A stretch of 46,882 bases of DNA from assembly GCA_900543945.1 (NCBI GenBank), contig UQTN01000002.1, positions 1-46,882 of the forward strand. The letters run 5' to 3'. Both the position numbers and the translations under genes were made by a program. Below the pieces are notes generated by a model, which ran no database searches, had not been told where the DNA came from, and worked only from the letters and a program-made list of their open reading frames with translations. The stretch is from an uncultured Collinsella sp. Its GTDB lineage: Bacteria > Actinomycetota > Coriobacteriia > Coriobacteriales > Coriobacteriaceae. Shown piece by piece: positions 34,160 through 42,113 of the stretch (the first letter of the stretch is position 1; each line of letters opens with the position of its first letter).

Positions 34160-34329
34160 AATACTTTTCCCGAGAAGTGAACGAGTGAAAACGGACCCCC
34201 GAAGCATCGGCACTTTTGGCGTGCAATTTCCTGCGGTTTTGCCAGTCGAATCCTGCGGTTTTAACGTCTAAAAATGTCGATGTTTCGGGGGCCCAAATAC
34301 AGCCGTTCACTTCTCGGGAAAAGTATTAG
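34160..34329. mobile_element. MITE-like element with 24-bp perfect terminal inverted repeats
   Basis: The left arm (34160-34183, starting AATACTTTTCCCGAGAAG) is exactly the reverse complement of the right arm (34306-34329). Inside is a second inverted pair (CCCCCGAAGCATCGGCA near 34195 and TGTCGATGTTTCGGGGG near 34277) and a direct repeat CCTGCGGTTTT. There is no coding frame. The layout is that of a non-autonomous miniature element able to fold into one long hairpin. No clear target-site duplication was found. Confidence 0.65.
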
Positions 34330-34377
34330 ACCTCGAGATGTAGACGGCGTTTGAGAGCAGCAGCTAGAGTGTAAACC

Positions 34378-34650
34378 TGCTTGCAGCTCCTTTCACTGTT
34401 TGTCCTGCATCCCAAAGCGCGGTGCAAGGGCGCATTAGCAAAAGATGGTGAGTGCGATTGCGGGGAGTGTGATTGCGGAATACATTCCCGCTGGTTGGAA
34501 ACCCTTTTGGCGAAATACGATGTCGTTGGTCATGCGGAGTGGCAGCCTCAGCAGACATACTGCGAACGCCATGACGAGGACAGTTGCTGCGATTTTGGGT
34601 ATGTGCAGTATCACTGGATGCACTTCTTGTCATGTTCGGTGAGCTGCTGC
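34378..34650 (-). pseudogene. Decayed copy of the 377-residue membrane protein (N-terminal part)
   Basis: Reading on the minus strand, the frame gives ...QQLTEHDKKCIQ, a stop, YCTYPKIAATVLVMAFAV, then MTNDIVFRQKGFQPAGMYSA, another stop, CALAPRFGMQDKQ and another stop. This tracks residues about 4-90 of the protein at 32029-33162 (SEQERKRIQRYC, MVDDIVFHHEGFQETGMM, CALAPRFGMRGKQWKEM). At least three in-frame stops replace Arg, Tyr and Trp codons, so the copy is dead. The rest of the gene is missing, with the MITE-like element just beyond its broken end. Confidence 0.85.
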
Positions 34651-34885
34651 GCGAAGCCCTCGATCCCCATCGTTTTCCGTCTGTGGCGTACACATGTCCC
34701 TGAGCGTAAATGATTAGCAGGCGTTTGTTCTTTGTGTGCGGTAACCGGAAATCAAGGAATAAGGCAAAGGGGCCGTTCCTGTGTCACATGTGTTGCATGC
34801 AAAAGCAAGGAAGTCGCAAGGAGTGGGGCGGGGATACCGGTATATGCCTCGGATACAATCGAATCCATGCTAGAAAGAGGCTCTG

Positions 34886-37330
34886 ATGATTAAAAAATCA
34901 TTTTTCAATCCGTTCTCGTCCCTGTTGCTTGCGCTGGCCGGTTTGGCTTTTTTGGTCGATGTCGTTCCGCAGGCGCAGGGCCAGACGGGGGTGTTCGCGC
35001 CTACTGTGTTGTTTGCAATGTGGCTGGTCGGCGGCTTGGTGCGTCTGTTCTATGAAAATGAGGCTATGCGCACCTTCAATCGCCATATGCTGAGGGCGAG
35101 CCATGCGGCCGTTTGGAAGCGTGTTGACGCATGCTGGGTTCAAGTCAATGCCGACCGGCTTGTGCCTGGCGATGTGATTCGCTTGTACGCTGGCATGCTC
35201 TGCCCGGTCGATGCGATTCTTGCCCAGGGCAATCACATTCTTGTTTCCGAGTCATCGCTTACAGGCGAGAGTGGCCAGACCGCAAAGCGGGAGGGCGAGA
35301 CCGTTCGCGCAGGGACGACTATTGTTGATGGCAAGGCCTCGGCAACCGTTCTTGCATGTGCCGACAAGGATGAGGCCGTGCCGTGCCGGCGCGCCCGCCC
35401 TGCCACGCAGTTTAATGTTGGGGCCAAGAGCATTTGCGCGGCTTTAGTCAAGTGCATGCTGATTGTGTTGCCGTTTGTCATTACGATTCGTGGCGTCGTG
35501 TTGGGCGACTGGGCGCAAGCGCTGCTGTTTGCTTTGGGAGCGGCCGTTGGTCTGGTTCCCGAAATGCTTCCAGTCGTTACGAGCGTCTGTCTGTCGGGCA
35601 GCGCCCGTCGTCTCAAAAACAAGCAAGTCATCGTTAAGAACGTCGATGCCATGGAGTCGCTGGGCTCCATAGACGTAGTGTGCGTGGACAAGACGGGAAC
35701 GCTGACAGAAGATGTCGCGGTGCTTGAGTACTACACCGATATCCTGGGCAACGAGAGCGAGCAGACCCTCAACTTGGCGTATCTCGAGAGTATGAATCAG
35801 GGGACCGTCGCCAATCAACTTAACCGGGCTATTGCCGATGCGTGTGCCGCACCCGAGCTTCGCCTTGCTGCCAAAGATCTTGGTCATGCATTTACCCTGT
35901 ATGCGTCCGATCCCTTTGATCACGTTGTCAAGGCGTCGGGCGTTAAGCTCGGCACCACACCGGGGGCACTTGGGTGTCTGGGGCTGCCTGCTCGTCCCGA
36001 CAGCCGCCTGACCATCGTTAAGGGCGAGGTCGAAAGCGTTTGCGCACATTGCGACTGGGCGAGCTTTAAAGGCGAGCTCGTTCCCATGAATGAAGAAGGG
36101 CGCCAGAGCGCCTACGAGGTTGCCGAGGATATGCGTGCCGATGGCATCAAAGTGCTCGCTGTCGCCTACAGTACGACGGCGGCGGGTTGGGACGGTCTGG
36201 TGCTGTGCGGTTTTCTGGGCTTCTTCGACCGACCAAAGGCTAGCGCCCACGCTGCCATTCGGTCACTTTCCGACCTGTCTGTCGAGGTGCGCGTGCTGAC
36301 CGGTGATTCGGCGTCGGTCGCTCGTTCTACCTGTAAACGCCTTGGGATTCCCGCCGGTAACGTCATCACGGGTGCCATGCTCGATGCCATGGAGGAGTCC
36401 GAGGCGCTTATCCAGGTGGGGCAGACTCGCGTCTTTGCCGAGCTCACGCCCGCGCAAAAGGCGCGTATCGTAGGGCTCATCCGGCTTTCGGGCCATGCCG
36501 TCGGCTATATCGGCGACGGCGTGAATGACGTGCCGGCGCTTACGGCGGCAGACGTCGGTATCGTTGTGGATTCTGCCGCCGCCGAGTCCAAGAAGGTTGC
36601 CGACCTCGTGCTGCTCGAGCGCGACCTGGGCGTCGTTGCCGAGGGCGTACGCGAGGGCAGGGCCTCGTTCGCCAACGCCTCCAAGTACATCCGCATCGCG
36701 TCGAGTTCTAACTTTGGCAATATTTGTTCGGTGGCTGCCGCCAGCATCTTCTTGCCCTTTGTGCCGGCGACCGCTACTCAGCTGCTTTTGCTCAACTTGC
36801 TTTACGACGCGACCTGCCTGGCGTTGTCGTGGGATAACGTTGACGGCGAGGAGATTGCTCGCCCCAAGGCATGGTCGGGCAAGGGCCTGGGTGGCTTTAT
36901 GCTCCATTTTGGCTTTGCGAGCTCGGCCTTTGACATCATCACCTTTGCCATTTTGTTCTTTGGCGTGTGCCCCGCCGTATGCGGTGCATCTTTTATGGCG
37001 TTGGACGACGCGGGTAGGGCGGCCTTTATTGCCATGTTCCAAGCAGGTTGGCTGCTGGAGTGCGCATGGACCGAGTCGCTGGTGCTTTTGGTCTTGCGAA
37101 CACGATGCGTTCGCGGGGCTGATCGCCCGCGCCGTTTGCTCGCGATGATGGTCGGCATCATGCTTGTCGCGTCTGCCTTACTCGCACTGGGTCCGGCGGT
37201 GCAACTGATCGGTCTTGCCGCTTTACCGGCGTGGTATTTGGGCGTCGTCGCACTGCTCAGTGTGCTGTACCTTGTTGTCGTTTCGGTCATCAAGCGGGTC
37301 TACCTGTCCCGTGCGAGCAGTTTGTTCTAG
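34886..37330 (+). CDS. P-type ATPase, MgtA-like (short N-terminus)
   Basis: An 814-residue transporter. It has the dephosphorylation loop TGES (126-129), the phosphorylated Asp268 in VCVDKTGTLT, VLTGDSASVARSTCKRLGI, and the hinge motif GDGVNDVPAL. The conserved span GLVPEMLPVVTS holds the Pro of helix M4, and LLLNLLYDATCLALSWDNVD is shared with MgtA proteins and with the ATPase at 38089-40857. Against that paralog it lacks about 80 N-terminal residues. The group imports Mg2+ from outside; this copy is diverged, so the ion is less certain. AAAGAGG precedes the ATG. A winged-helix regulator gene starts 9 bases after the stop. Confidence 0.9.
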   Translation: MIKKSFFNPFSSLLLALAGLAFLVDVVPQAQGQTGVFAPTVLFAMWLVGGLVRLFYENEAMRTFNRHMLRASHAAVWKRVDACWVQVNADRLVPGDVIRLYAGMLCPVDAILAQGNHILVSESSLTGESGQTAKREGETVRAGTTIVDGKASATVLACADKDEAVPCRRARPATQFNVGAKSICAALVKCMLIVLPFVITIRGVVLGDWAQALLFALGAAVGLVPEMLPVVTSVCLSGSARRLKNKQVIVKNVDAMESLGSIDVVCVDKTGTLTEDVAVLEYYTDILGNESEQTLNLAYLESMNQGTVANQLNRAIADACAAPELRLAAKDLGHAFTLYASDPFDHVVKASGVKLGTTPGALGCLGLPARPDSRLTIVKGEVESVCAHCDWASFKGELVPMNEEGRQSAYEVAEDMRADGIKVLAVAYSTTAAGWDGLVLCGFLGFFDRPKASAHAAIRSLSDLSVEVRVLTGDSASVARSTCKRLGIPAGNVITGAMLDAMEESEALIQVGQTRVFAELTPAQKARIVGLIRLSGHAVGYIGDGVNDVPALTAADVGIVVDSAAAESKKVADLVLLERDLGVVAEGVREGRASFANASKYIRIASSSNFGNICSVAAASIFLPFVPATATQLLLLNLLYDATCLALSWDNVDGEEIARPKAWSGKGLGGFMLHFGFASSAFDIITFAILFFGVCPAVCGASFMALDDAGRAAFIAMFQAGWLLECAWTESLVLLVLRTRCVRGADRPRRLLAMMVGIMLVASALLALGPAVQLIGLAALPAWYLGVVALLSVLYLVVVSVIKRVYLSRASSLF

Positions 37331-37339
37331 GGTGGTTCT

Positions 37340-37822
37340 ATGCAAACGAACAGAACCAACATAGCGATCACGCCCGCCGAGGCCGCCGAGCTCAGCGGTG
37401 CGCTGTTCTCGTCCGGCAGTGCCGCCGCCCACGAGCTTGCGCCTATATTTGCCGATGTCGCGTCGGGCAGACTCACATCCGTCGAACTCATGCTCGCGGG
37501 TTCGCAGCCGGGTTCCGCCGCAGAGCCCATCGTTATCGACGGGCTGTCGATTGACCTGGCTTCGCGCACCGTGAAGGTCTTGGGTGTACCCGCCTCGCTC
37601 ACGCCCAAGGAGTTTGACATCCTTGCCTTTTTGGCCACCAATAGGGGCACGGTCTTTAGCAAGGAAGAAATCTATCGAGCGGTGTGGCGGGACGAGTATT
37701 TGCTCGACGACAGCAACATCATGGCCTTTGTCCGAAAGATTCGAAAGAAGATCGAGCCCGAGCCCGACAACCCGCGCTACCTGCTAACCGTGTGGGGCGT
37801 GGGCTACAAGATGACGGAATGA
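37340..37822 (+). CDS. Winged-helix DNA-binding protein without receiver domain
   Basis: A 160-residue protein. Residues about 66-158 form an OmpR/PhoB-type winged helix (LTPKEFDILAFLATNRGTVF, YRAVWRDEYLLDDSNIMAFV, then LTVWGVGYKMTE). The first 62 residues are short helices with no receiver-domain acidic pocket, so it is not controlled by ordinary phosphorylation. It starts 9 bases after the P-type ATPase gene and is followed by its own terminator, so it is co-transcribed with the transporter. It may regulate this transporter, the MgtA gene just downstream, or both; this is an inference from position. Confidence 0.88.
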   Translation: MQTNRTNIAITPAEAAELSGALFSSGSAAAHELAPIFADVASGRLTSVELMLAGSQPGSAAEPIVIDGLSIDLASRTVKVLGVPASLTPKEFDILAFLATNRGTVFSKEEIYRAVWRDEYLLDDSNIMAFVRKIRKKIEPEPDNPRYLLTVWGVGYKMTE

Positions 37823-37884
37823 CGCTTTGGCCTATTGCCCCCGCCAATAGAAAGCAGCAGAACAATCCTTGCCGAATCGCAAGA

Positions 37885-37926
37885 AAGCCGCAAGAAACCA
37901 GCCATGTGCCTGGTCTTGCGGCTTTT
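37885..37926 (+). terminator. Terminator after winged-helix gene
   Basis: A long stem (AAGCCGCAAG...ACCAG paired with CTGGTCTTGCGGCTT, one bulge, 8-nt loop) followed by TTTTC, about 62 bases after the stop. It separates the first ATPase operon from mgtA. Confidence 0.88.
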
Positions 37927-37969
37927 CTATGCTGTGAACAGTCGCAGACGCGAAGGAGAGGTGAGGACC

Positions 37970-38050
37970 TTGAGCGGCAGTGACAGTACCGGAAGCGCAG
38001 GGCGGTGTGCGTCGCCGCGGTCCCATCTTGTTAAGGACCGCCGCAGCTAA
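37970..38050 (+). other. Possible 26-residue leader ORF and hairpin before mgtA
   Basis: Between the terminator and mgtA a TTG follows GAAGGAGAGGTGAGG and opens a 26-codon frame (MSGSDSTGSAGRCASPRSHL, then VKDRRS) that stops 38 bases before mgtA. Its second half contains a hairpin, GCGGTCC (38017-38023) with GGACCGC (38035-38041). Leader peptides and Mg2+-sensing leaders control mgtA genes elsewhere. Nothing here matches the M-box riboswitch beyond AGGTGAGG, so this is a weak call. Confidence 0.25.
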
Positions 38051-38088
38051 GTTGCTCTGCATGCAATCGATAGAACGGAGCGTAGTAA

Positions 38089-40857
38089 GTGAAGATGTTA
38101 ACCATGCACCGTGCGGCTTCGACGGCTCAAGCGCAGCACGATTTGATTCGGCATCGTGCGGAGGGGCGCATCCAGTATGCGGCGACCATTCCGCTGAGCG
38201 ATGCTATGACATGGGTCGGGTCCAACCTGGGTGGTCTGGATCGCGACGAGGTCGCACACAGTGAGGCGGACAACGGGCGCAACGTGGTCACGCGCGGCAA
38301 GAATAAGTCGCTGGCCCGCAGGCTCGCAGACGCCTTCGTCAACCCCTTTACGGCAATCCTATTTTTCCTGGCCATTATCTCGGCGGCAACGGACATGGTG
38401 TTTCCCGCCCTTTCGCTTATGGGGAGCGTGCCGGAAGATTTCGATCCGCTGACCGTGATTATCATCACCACGATGGTGGTGCTTTCGGGCACGTTGCGCT
38501 ATATCCAGGAGGCGCGTAGCGGCAACGCGGCCGAAAAGCTGCTCGACATGATCACGACGACCGTGACGGTCACTCGAAAGGGTGCTCCCAAGGAGGAGAT
38601 TCCCATCGACGATGTGGTGGTCGGCGACATTGTGCACCTTTCCGCTGGCGACATGATCCCTGCGGATGTGAGAATCATCGAGGCCAAGGACCTCTTTGTG
38701 AGCCAGGCCAGCCTGACGGGTGAGAGCGAGCCTGTCGAGAAAATGCCCACGACCTGTGTAGAATCCGATTCGGCAACGTCGTTCGAGAATATCGCCCTTA
38801 TGGGCAGCAGCGTGATCTCGGGCAGCGCGACCGCAGCCGTCTTTAGCGTGGGCGAGCAGACTCTGTTTGGTTCGATGGCGTCGAGCCTTTCGGATGACGC
38901 CGTGGAGACCAGCTTTTCCAAAGGCGTCAATGGCGTCTCGTGGGTGCTCATCCGCTTTATGATGGTGATGGTCCCATTCGTCTTTTTGATTAACGGCGTT
39001 ACCAAGGGCAACTGGCTCGATGCCGGCCTCTTTGCCATCAGCATTACCGTGGGTCTTACGCCCGAGATGCTGCCCATGATTGTCACCACGTGCCTTGCCA
39101 AGGGCGCAGTTGCCATGAGCAAAAAACAGACCATCGTTAAGAACCTCAACTCGATTCAGAACTTTGGCGCCATGGACGTGCTGTGCACGGACAAGACCGG
39201 CACGCTGACGCAGGACCAGGTGGTGCTGGAGTATCACTGGAATATCAACGGTCAGGAGGATTCGCGCGTTTTGCGCCACGCCTATCTCAACAGCTATTTC
39301 CAGACGGGCTACAAGAACCTCATGGACCTGGCGATTATCAAGTGCACCGAGGAAGAGGAGCAAAACGACCCGAGTCTCACCGATCTTTCGGAGACATACG
39401 TAAAGGTCGACGAGGTGCCGTTTGATTTTGCGCGCCGTCGCCTTACCACCGTGGTGCGCGATTGCAGCGGCAAGACTCAGATGGTCACCAAGGGCGCTGT
39501 CGAGGAAATGCTCTCGGTGTGCTCGCATGCCGAGATCGATGGTGCGGTTCGCGTGCTGGATGGCAAAGTGCGCGAGCGCATCCTTGCAACGGTCGCCGAT
39601 CTGAACGACGACGGTTTTCGCGTGTTGGCGATTGCGCAAAAGTCCAATCCTTCGCCGGTCGGCGCCTTTAGCGCCCAAGACGAGTGCGATATGGTCCTAA
39701 TCGGCTATCTGGCGTTTTTGGATCCGCCCAAAGAGTCGACGGCCGATGCTATCGAGGCACTGCGCAATCATGGCGTCGCCACCAAGATTTTGACCGGAGA
39801 CAACGAGAAGGTCACGCGTACCATCTGCAAGCAGGTGGGGCTGCAGGTCAACAACATGCTGCTGGGCAGCGATATTGCCGCCATGGATGATGCGGAGCTC
39901 GCCCGCCGCGCCGAGGACGTGCAGGTGTTTGCCAAGCTCACGCCCGACCAAAAGGCGCGTGTCGTCTCCGTTCTGCGCGACAACGGGCATGTTGTGGGCT
40001 ATATGGGTGACGGCATCAACGATGCCTCGGCCATGAAGTCGTCCGATATCGGAATCTCGGTCGATACCGCTGTCGACGTTGCCAAGGAGTCGGCGGACAT
40101 TATTTTGCTCGAGAAGGACCTGATGGTGCTCGAGGAGGGCATCATCGAGGGGCGTAAGACCTACGCTAACATGATCAAGTACATCAAGATGACCGCGAGC
40201 TCTAACTTCGGCAACATGTTTAGCGTGCTTGCCGCGTCTGCCCTGCTGCCGTTTTTGCCCATGATGAGCATCCAGCTGATTTTGCTCAACTTGATTTATG
40301 ACTGCAGCTGCCTGGCGATTCCCTGGGATAACGTGGACGAGGAGTTCCTGCGCGTGCCGCGTACCTGGGATGCGTCGAGTGTCGGCAGGTTCATGATCTG
40401 GATCGGTCCCACCAGCTCCATCTTCGACTTTATGACCTACATCTTTATGTACTTTGTCTTCTGTCCGCTGTTTGTGAGCCATGGCGTGCTCTTTAACGAT
40501 CTGGCACACGTTTACTCGGGCGCTGCGCTGGAGCAGATGCAGTTGGCATATATCGCGCTGTTCCAAGCCGGTTGGTTTGTCGAGTCCATGTGGAGTCAGA
40601 CGCTGGTCATTCACATGATCCGCACGCCCAAGCTGCCGTTTATCCAGAGCCACGCCTCAGCGCCGGTAATGCTGCTCACGATGACGGGTATCGCGCTGCT
40701 CACGGTGATTCCGTTTAGCCCGCTTGGGCCTACGTTGGGTCTGGGTGCCCTGCCCGTTGAGTACTTCCTGTTCCTGATCCCGTGCATCTTGCTGTATATG
40801 GCGTTGGCGACAAGCCTTAAGAAGGCCTATGTCAGGCGCTATGGCGAGTTGCTGTAA
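38089..40857 (+). CDS. mgtA: Magnesium-importing P-type ATPase
   Basis: A 922-residue class P3B ATPase that imports Mg2+ with ATP. It has an N-terminal cytoplasmic part of about 85 residues, TGES (210-213), phosphorylated Asp368 in CTDKTGTLT, the nucleotide-binding domain with KGAVEEML, TGDNEKVT, and MGDGINDASAM. The C-terminal membrane helices contain QLILLNLIYDCSCLAIPWDN, the MgtA signature with Asn and Asp ligands. The GTG at 38089 has CGGAG 8 bases upstream; the ATG two codons later is possible. A 26-codon leader frame and hairpin precede it and a small membrane protein gene follows after 30 bases. Length and motifs agree fully with MgtA. Confidence 0.96.
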   Translation: MKMLTMHRAASTAQAQHDLIRHRAEGRIQYAATIPLSDAMTWVGSNLGGLDRDEVAHSEADNGRNVVTRGKNKSLARRLADAFVNPFTAILFFLAIISAATDMVFPALSLMGSVPEDFDPLTVIIITTMVVLSGTLRYIQEARSGNAAEKLLDMITTTVTVTRKGAPKEEIPIDDVVVGDIVHLSAGDMIPADVRIIEAKDLFVSQASLTGESEPVEKMPTTCVESDSATSFENIALMGSSVISGSATAAVFSVGEQTLFGSMASSLSDDAVETSFSKGVNGVSWVLIRFMMVMVPFVFLINGVTKGNWLDAGLFAISITVGLTPEMLPMIVTTCLAKGAVAMSKKQTIVKNLNSIQNFGAMDVLCTDKTGTLTQDQVVLEYHWNINGQEDSRVLRHAYLNSYFQTGYKNLMDLAIIKCTEEEEQNDPSLTDLSETYVKVDEVPFDFARRRLTTVVRDCSGKTQMVTKGAVEEMLSVCSHAEIDGAVRVLDGKVRERILATVADLNDDGFRVLAIAQKSNPSPVGAFSAQDECDMVLIGYLAFLDPPKESTADAIEALRNHGVATKILTGDNEKVTRTICKQVGLQVNNMLLGSDIAAMDDAELARRAEDVQVFAKLTPDQKARVVSVLRDNGHVVGYMGDGINDASAMKSSDIGISVDTAVDVAKESADIILLEKDLMVLEEGIIEGRKTYANMIKYIKMTASSNFGNMFSVLAASALLPFLPMMSIQLILLNLIYDCSCLAIPWDNVDEEFLRVPRTWDASSVGRFMIWIGPTSSIFDFMTYIFMYFVFCPLFVSHGVLFNDLAHVYSGAALEQMQLAYIALFQAGWFVESMWSQTLVIHMIRTPKLPFIQSHASAPVMLLTMTGIALLTVIPFSPLGPTLGLGALPVEYFLFLIPCILLYMALATSLKKAYVRRYGELL

Positions 40858-40887
40858 CAGGGGATTTGAGATGAGAGGAGCGTTCGC

Positions 40888-41043
40888 ATGAACTGGACGC
40901 AGATTTGGATTGACCTGTTTGGTACCTCGGAGTGGCTCGGGCTCAATATGGGTTTTTGGGTGGCCAACGGCGTCGTGCTCGTCATTGTCGTCATTATGAA
41001 CGTCGTCTTTTGGAGCATGAAGCCACTGCCGAAGGACAAATAA
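40888..41043 (+). CDS. Small single-span membrane protein downstream of mgtA
   Basis: A 51-residue protein reading MNWTQIWIDLFGTSEWLGLN, then a membrane span (VANGVVLVIVVIMNVVFW) and a basic tail SMKPLPKDK. The ATG has GAGAGGAG seven bases upstream. It starts 30 bases after mgtA and stops at the edge of a long terminator, so it is the last gene of the mgtA transcript. I do not recognise the family. Small membrane proteins such as MgtR and MgtS bind and control MgtA in enterobacteria; by position this could be an unrelated functional counterpart. Codon use resembles the neighbours, which supports translation. Confidence 0.8.
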   Translation: MNWTQIWIDLFGTSEWLGLNMGFWVANGVVLVIVVIMNVVFWSMKPLPKDK

Positions 41044-41085
41044 CAAGCAAAGGGGCCGCCATGGAGCGGCCCCTTTGCTTGTTAT
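41040..41085. terminator. 20-bp-stem bidirectional terminator
   Basis: A perfect 20-bp inverted repeat starting ATAACAAGCAAAGGGGCCGC with a 6-nt loop. The stop codon of the small membrane gene (plus strand) and the stop of the small minus-strand frame at 41082 both lie in its outer stem, as expected for a shared terminator. Confidence 0.92.
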
Positions 41086-41306
41086 GCTGTCTTCGTTGCA
41101 CGTGGTCGGTTGGAGGGGCGGGTGGTGCCGAGTGACCGTTTCTGGCTGGGCGTATTGTCGACTTGGGCTTCCAGCGTGCCGCGCCGCTCGTCGTTCATGG
41201 GCTCGAGCTGCTCGTCGCTCGCGTCCTTGCCAGGGAAGCAAAGGTCGGGTGCTAAACCAACCGTTGGCGGTGATACCGTGCTCGCGGTCCTATTATTCCA
41301 CGGCAT
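41082..41306 (-). CDS. Small hypothetical protein after flavodoxin gene
   Basis: A 74-residue frame (MPWNNRTASTVSPPTVGLAP..., ending ...RPSNRPRATKTA) that begins 30 bases after the flavodoxin gene, has GGCGGGGAA just before its ATG, and ends exactly in the stem of the terminator at 41040-41085. These boundaries favour a real gene. The composition is polar and Pro/Thr/Arg-rich, probably disordered, with no recognisable domain, and it could be a worn gene end instead. Confidence 0.4.
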   Translation of the reverse strand: MPWNNRTASTVSPPTVGLAPDLCFPGKDASDEQLEPMNDERRGTLEAQVDNTPSQKRSLGTTRPSNRPRATKTA

Positions 41307-41336
41307 TTCCCCGCCGATTTGTCGGCCTTTGTCGCG

Positions 41337-41810
41337 TTAGAGGTACCTTGCCGCGAACTTCTCGAGGTCGGCTTTGCTTGCGTTGTTGAGGATGCCGTCG
41401 TCAACGATCTTTGCACCCGGAGCGCTTGCCCTAAGGACCGACGCCGTCTTTCCCATTCCGCTTCCGCCCGAAGTGGCAAACAGGACGATCGTCTTGCCTG
41501 TCAGGTCGTAAGACTCAAGGAATGTGTTGATAATCGCCGGTGCCACGTACCACCATATGGGGAAACCCAAAAAGATGGTGTCGTAGCCTTCGATGTGCTC
41601 CACTCTAGAGGTTATGGCGGGGCGGCAGGAGGGGTCGGCGGCCTCGCGTGTGCTGCGGCTCTGCTTGTCGCGCCAGTTGAGGTCGGCGCTCGTGTATGGA
41701 TTGACGGGCACAATGGCGAACAGGTCACTGTCCGTCACGCGAGCCAAGCGGCTCGCAACGTCCATCGTTGTTCCCGATGCGCTGAAATATGCCACAAGTG
41801 TCTTAGCCAT
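41337..41810 (-). CDS. Flavodoxin
   Basis: A 157-residue flavodoxin. The FMN phosphate loop is YFSASGTTMDVASRLA at the N-terminus, and GFPIWWYVAPAIINTFLE and FATSGGSGMGKTA are the two isoalloxazine-contact loops of the short-chain flavodoxin_4 group. It carries electrons in the cytoplasm. AAAGGGA precedes the ATG. It lies downstream of the aldo-keto reductase genes in the same direction and may supply or take electrons in the same pathway, although AKRs themselves use NAD(P)H. Confidence 0.92.
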   Translation of the reverse strand: MAKTLVAYFSASGTTMDVASRLARVTDSDLFAIVPVNPYTSADLNWRDKQSRSTREAADPSCRPAITSRVEHIEGYDTIFLGFPIWWYVAPAIINTFLESYDLTGKTIVLFATSGGSGMGKTASVLRASAPGAKIVDDGILNNASKADLEKFAARYL

Positions 41811-41869
41811 TGGAGTCCCTTTCGTTGCTGAGGGTTAGGTTTTATGGTGAGGTGCTATTAAGTGCCGCC

Positions 41870-42109
41870 TCATGGCCGCGATACCGAGCGGCTTGAACAG
41901 CATCCGGTTGAGGCGTTGCGTAGCCGATAGATGAGATAGTCAAGGCATTCGAGCTTCTGTTGCCCCGCGTGTATATCGTTGAGCAATTCGCGGCGATGCC
42001 GTTTTAGTAGGCAAATGCGCGCACAGTCGCTGGCAGCAGTGCCGTATAGCTCGATAAACTCTTCGCTGCAACCGGCGTCGCGTAGGCTGTCGATGATGTT
42101 GTCGTCCAT
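41870..42109 (-). CDS. Small conserved protein following the aldo-keto reductase gene
   Basis: A 79-residue helical protein starting MDDNIIDSLRDAGCSEEFIE and continuing with RICLLKRHRRELLNDIHAGQ and a C-terminal DYLIYRLR. I recall this pattern (D-GC-EEFI, LLK-HR-LLD-IH--Q, DYL) as a recurring small protein beside AKR genes in clostridia and coriobacteria, with no assigned function. The ATG at 42109 is 4 bases after the AKR stop, so the genes are co-translated; the longer frame would start inside the AKR gene. Two cysteines (residues 14 and 33) are present. Confidence 0.85.
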   Translation of the reverse strand: MDDNIIDSLRDAGCSEEFIELYGTAASDCARICLLKRHRRELLNDIHAGQQKLECLDYLIYRLRNASTGCCSSRSVSRP

Positions 42110-42113
42110 GGCA

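Larger units (their letters stand above)
33754..34885. other. Gene-poor region of 1.1 kb
   Basis: No intact gene is seen between the DUF3592 gene and the P-type ATPase. It holds a MITE-like inverted repeat (34160-34329) and a decayed gene fragment (about 34378-34650). The stretch 33780-34150 shows no recognisable feature; 34660-34885 carries the promoter and ribosome binding site (AAAGAGG) of the ATPase gene. A partial CAAAGGGGCC...TGTGTCACA near 34763-34790 may be a worn copy of the family 1 palindrome. Confidence 0.6.

Noticed and set aside
37950..38088. M-box (ykoK) magnesium riboswitch before mgtA
   Set aside because: Only AGGTGAGG is shared; the conserved GCUGCCC...AAA core and the rest of the fold were not found.
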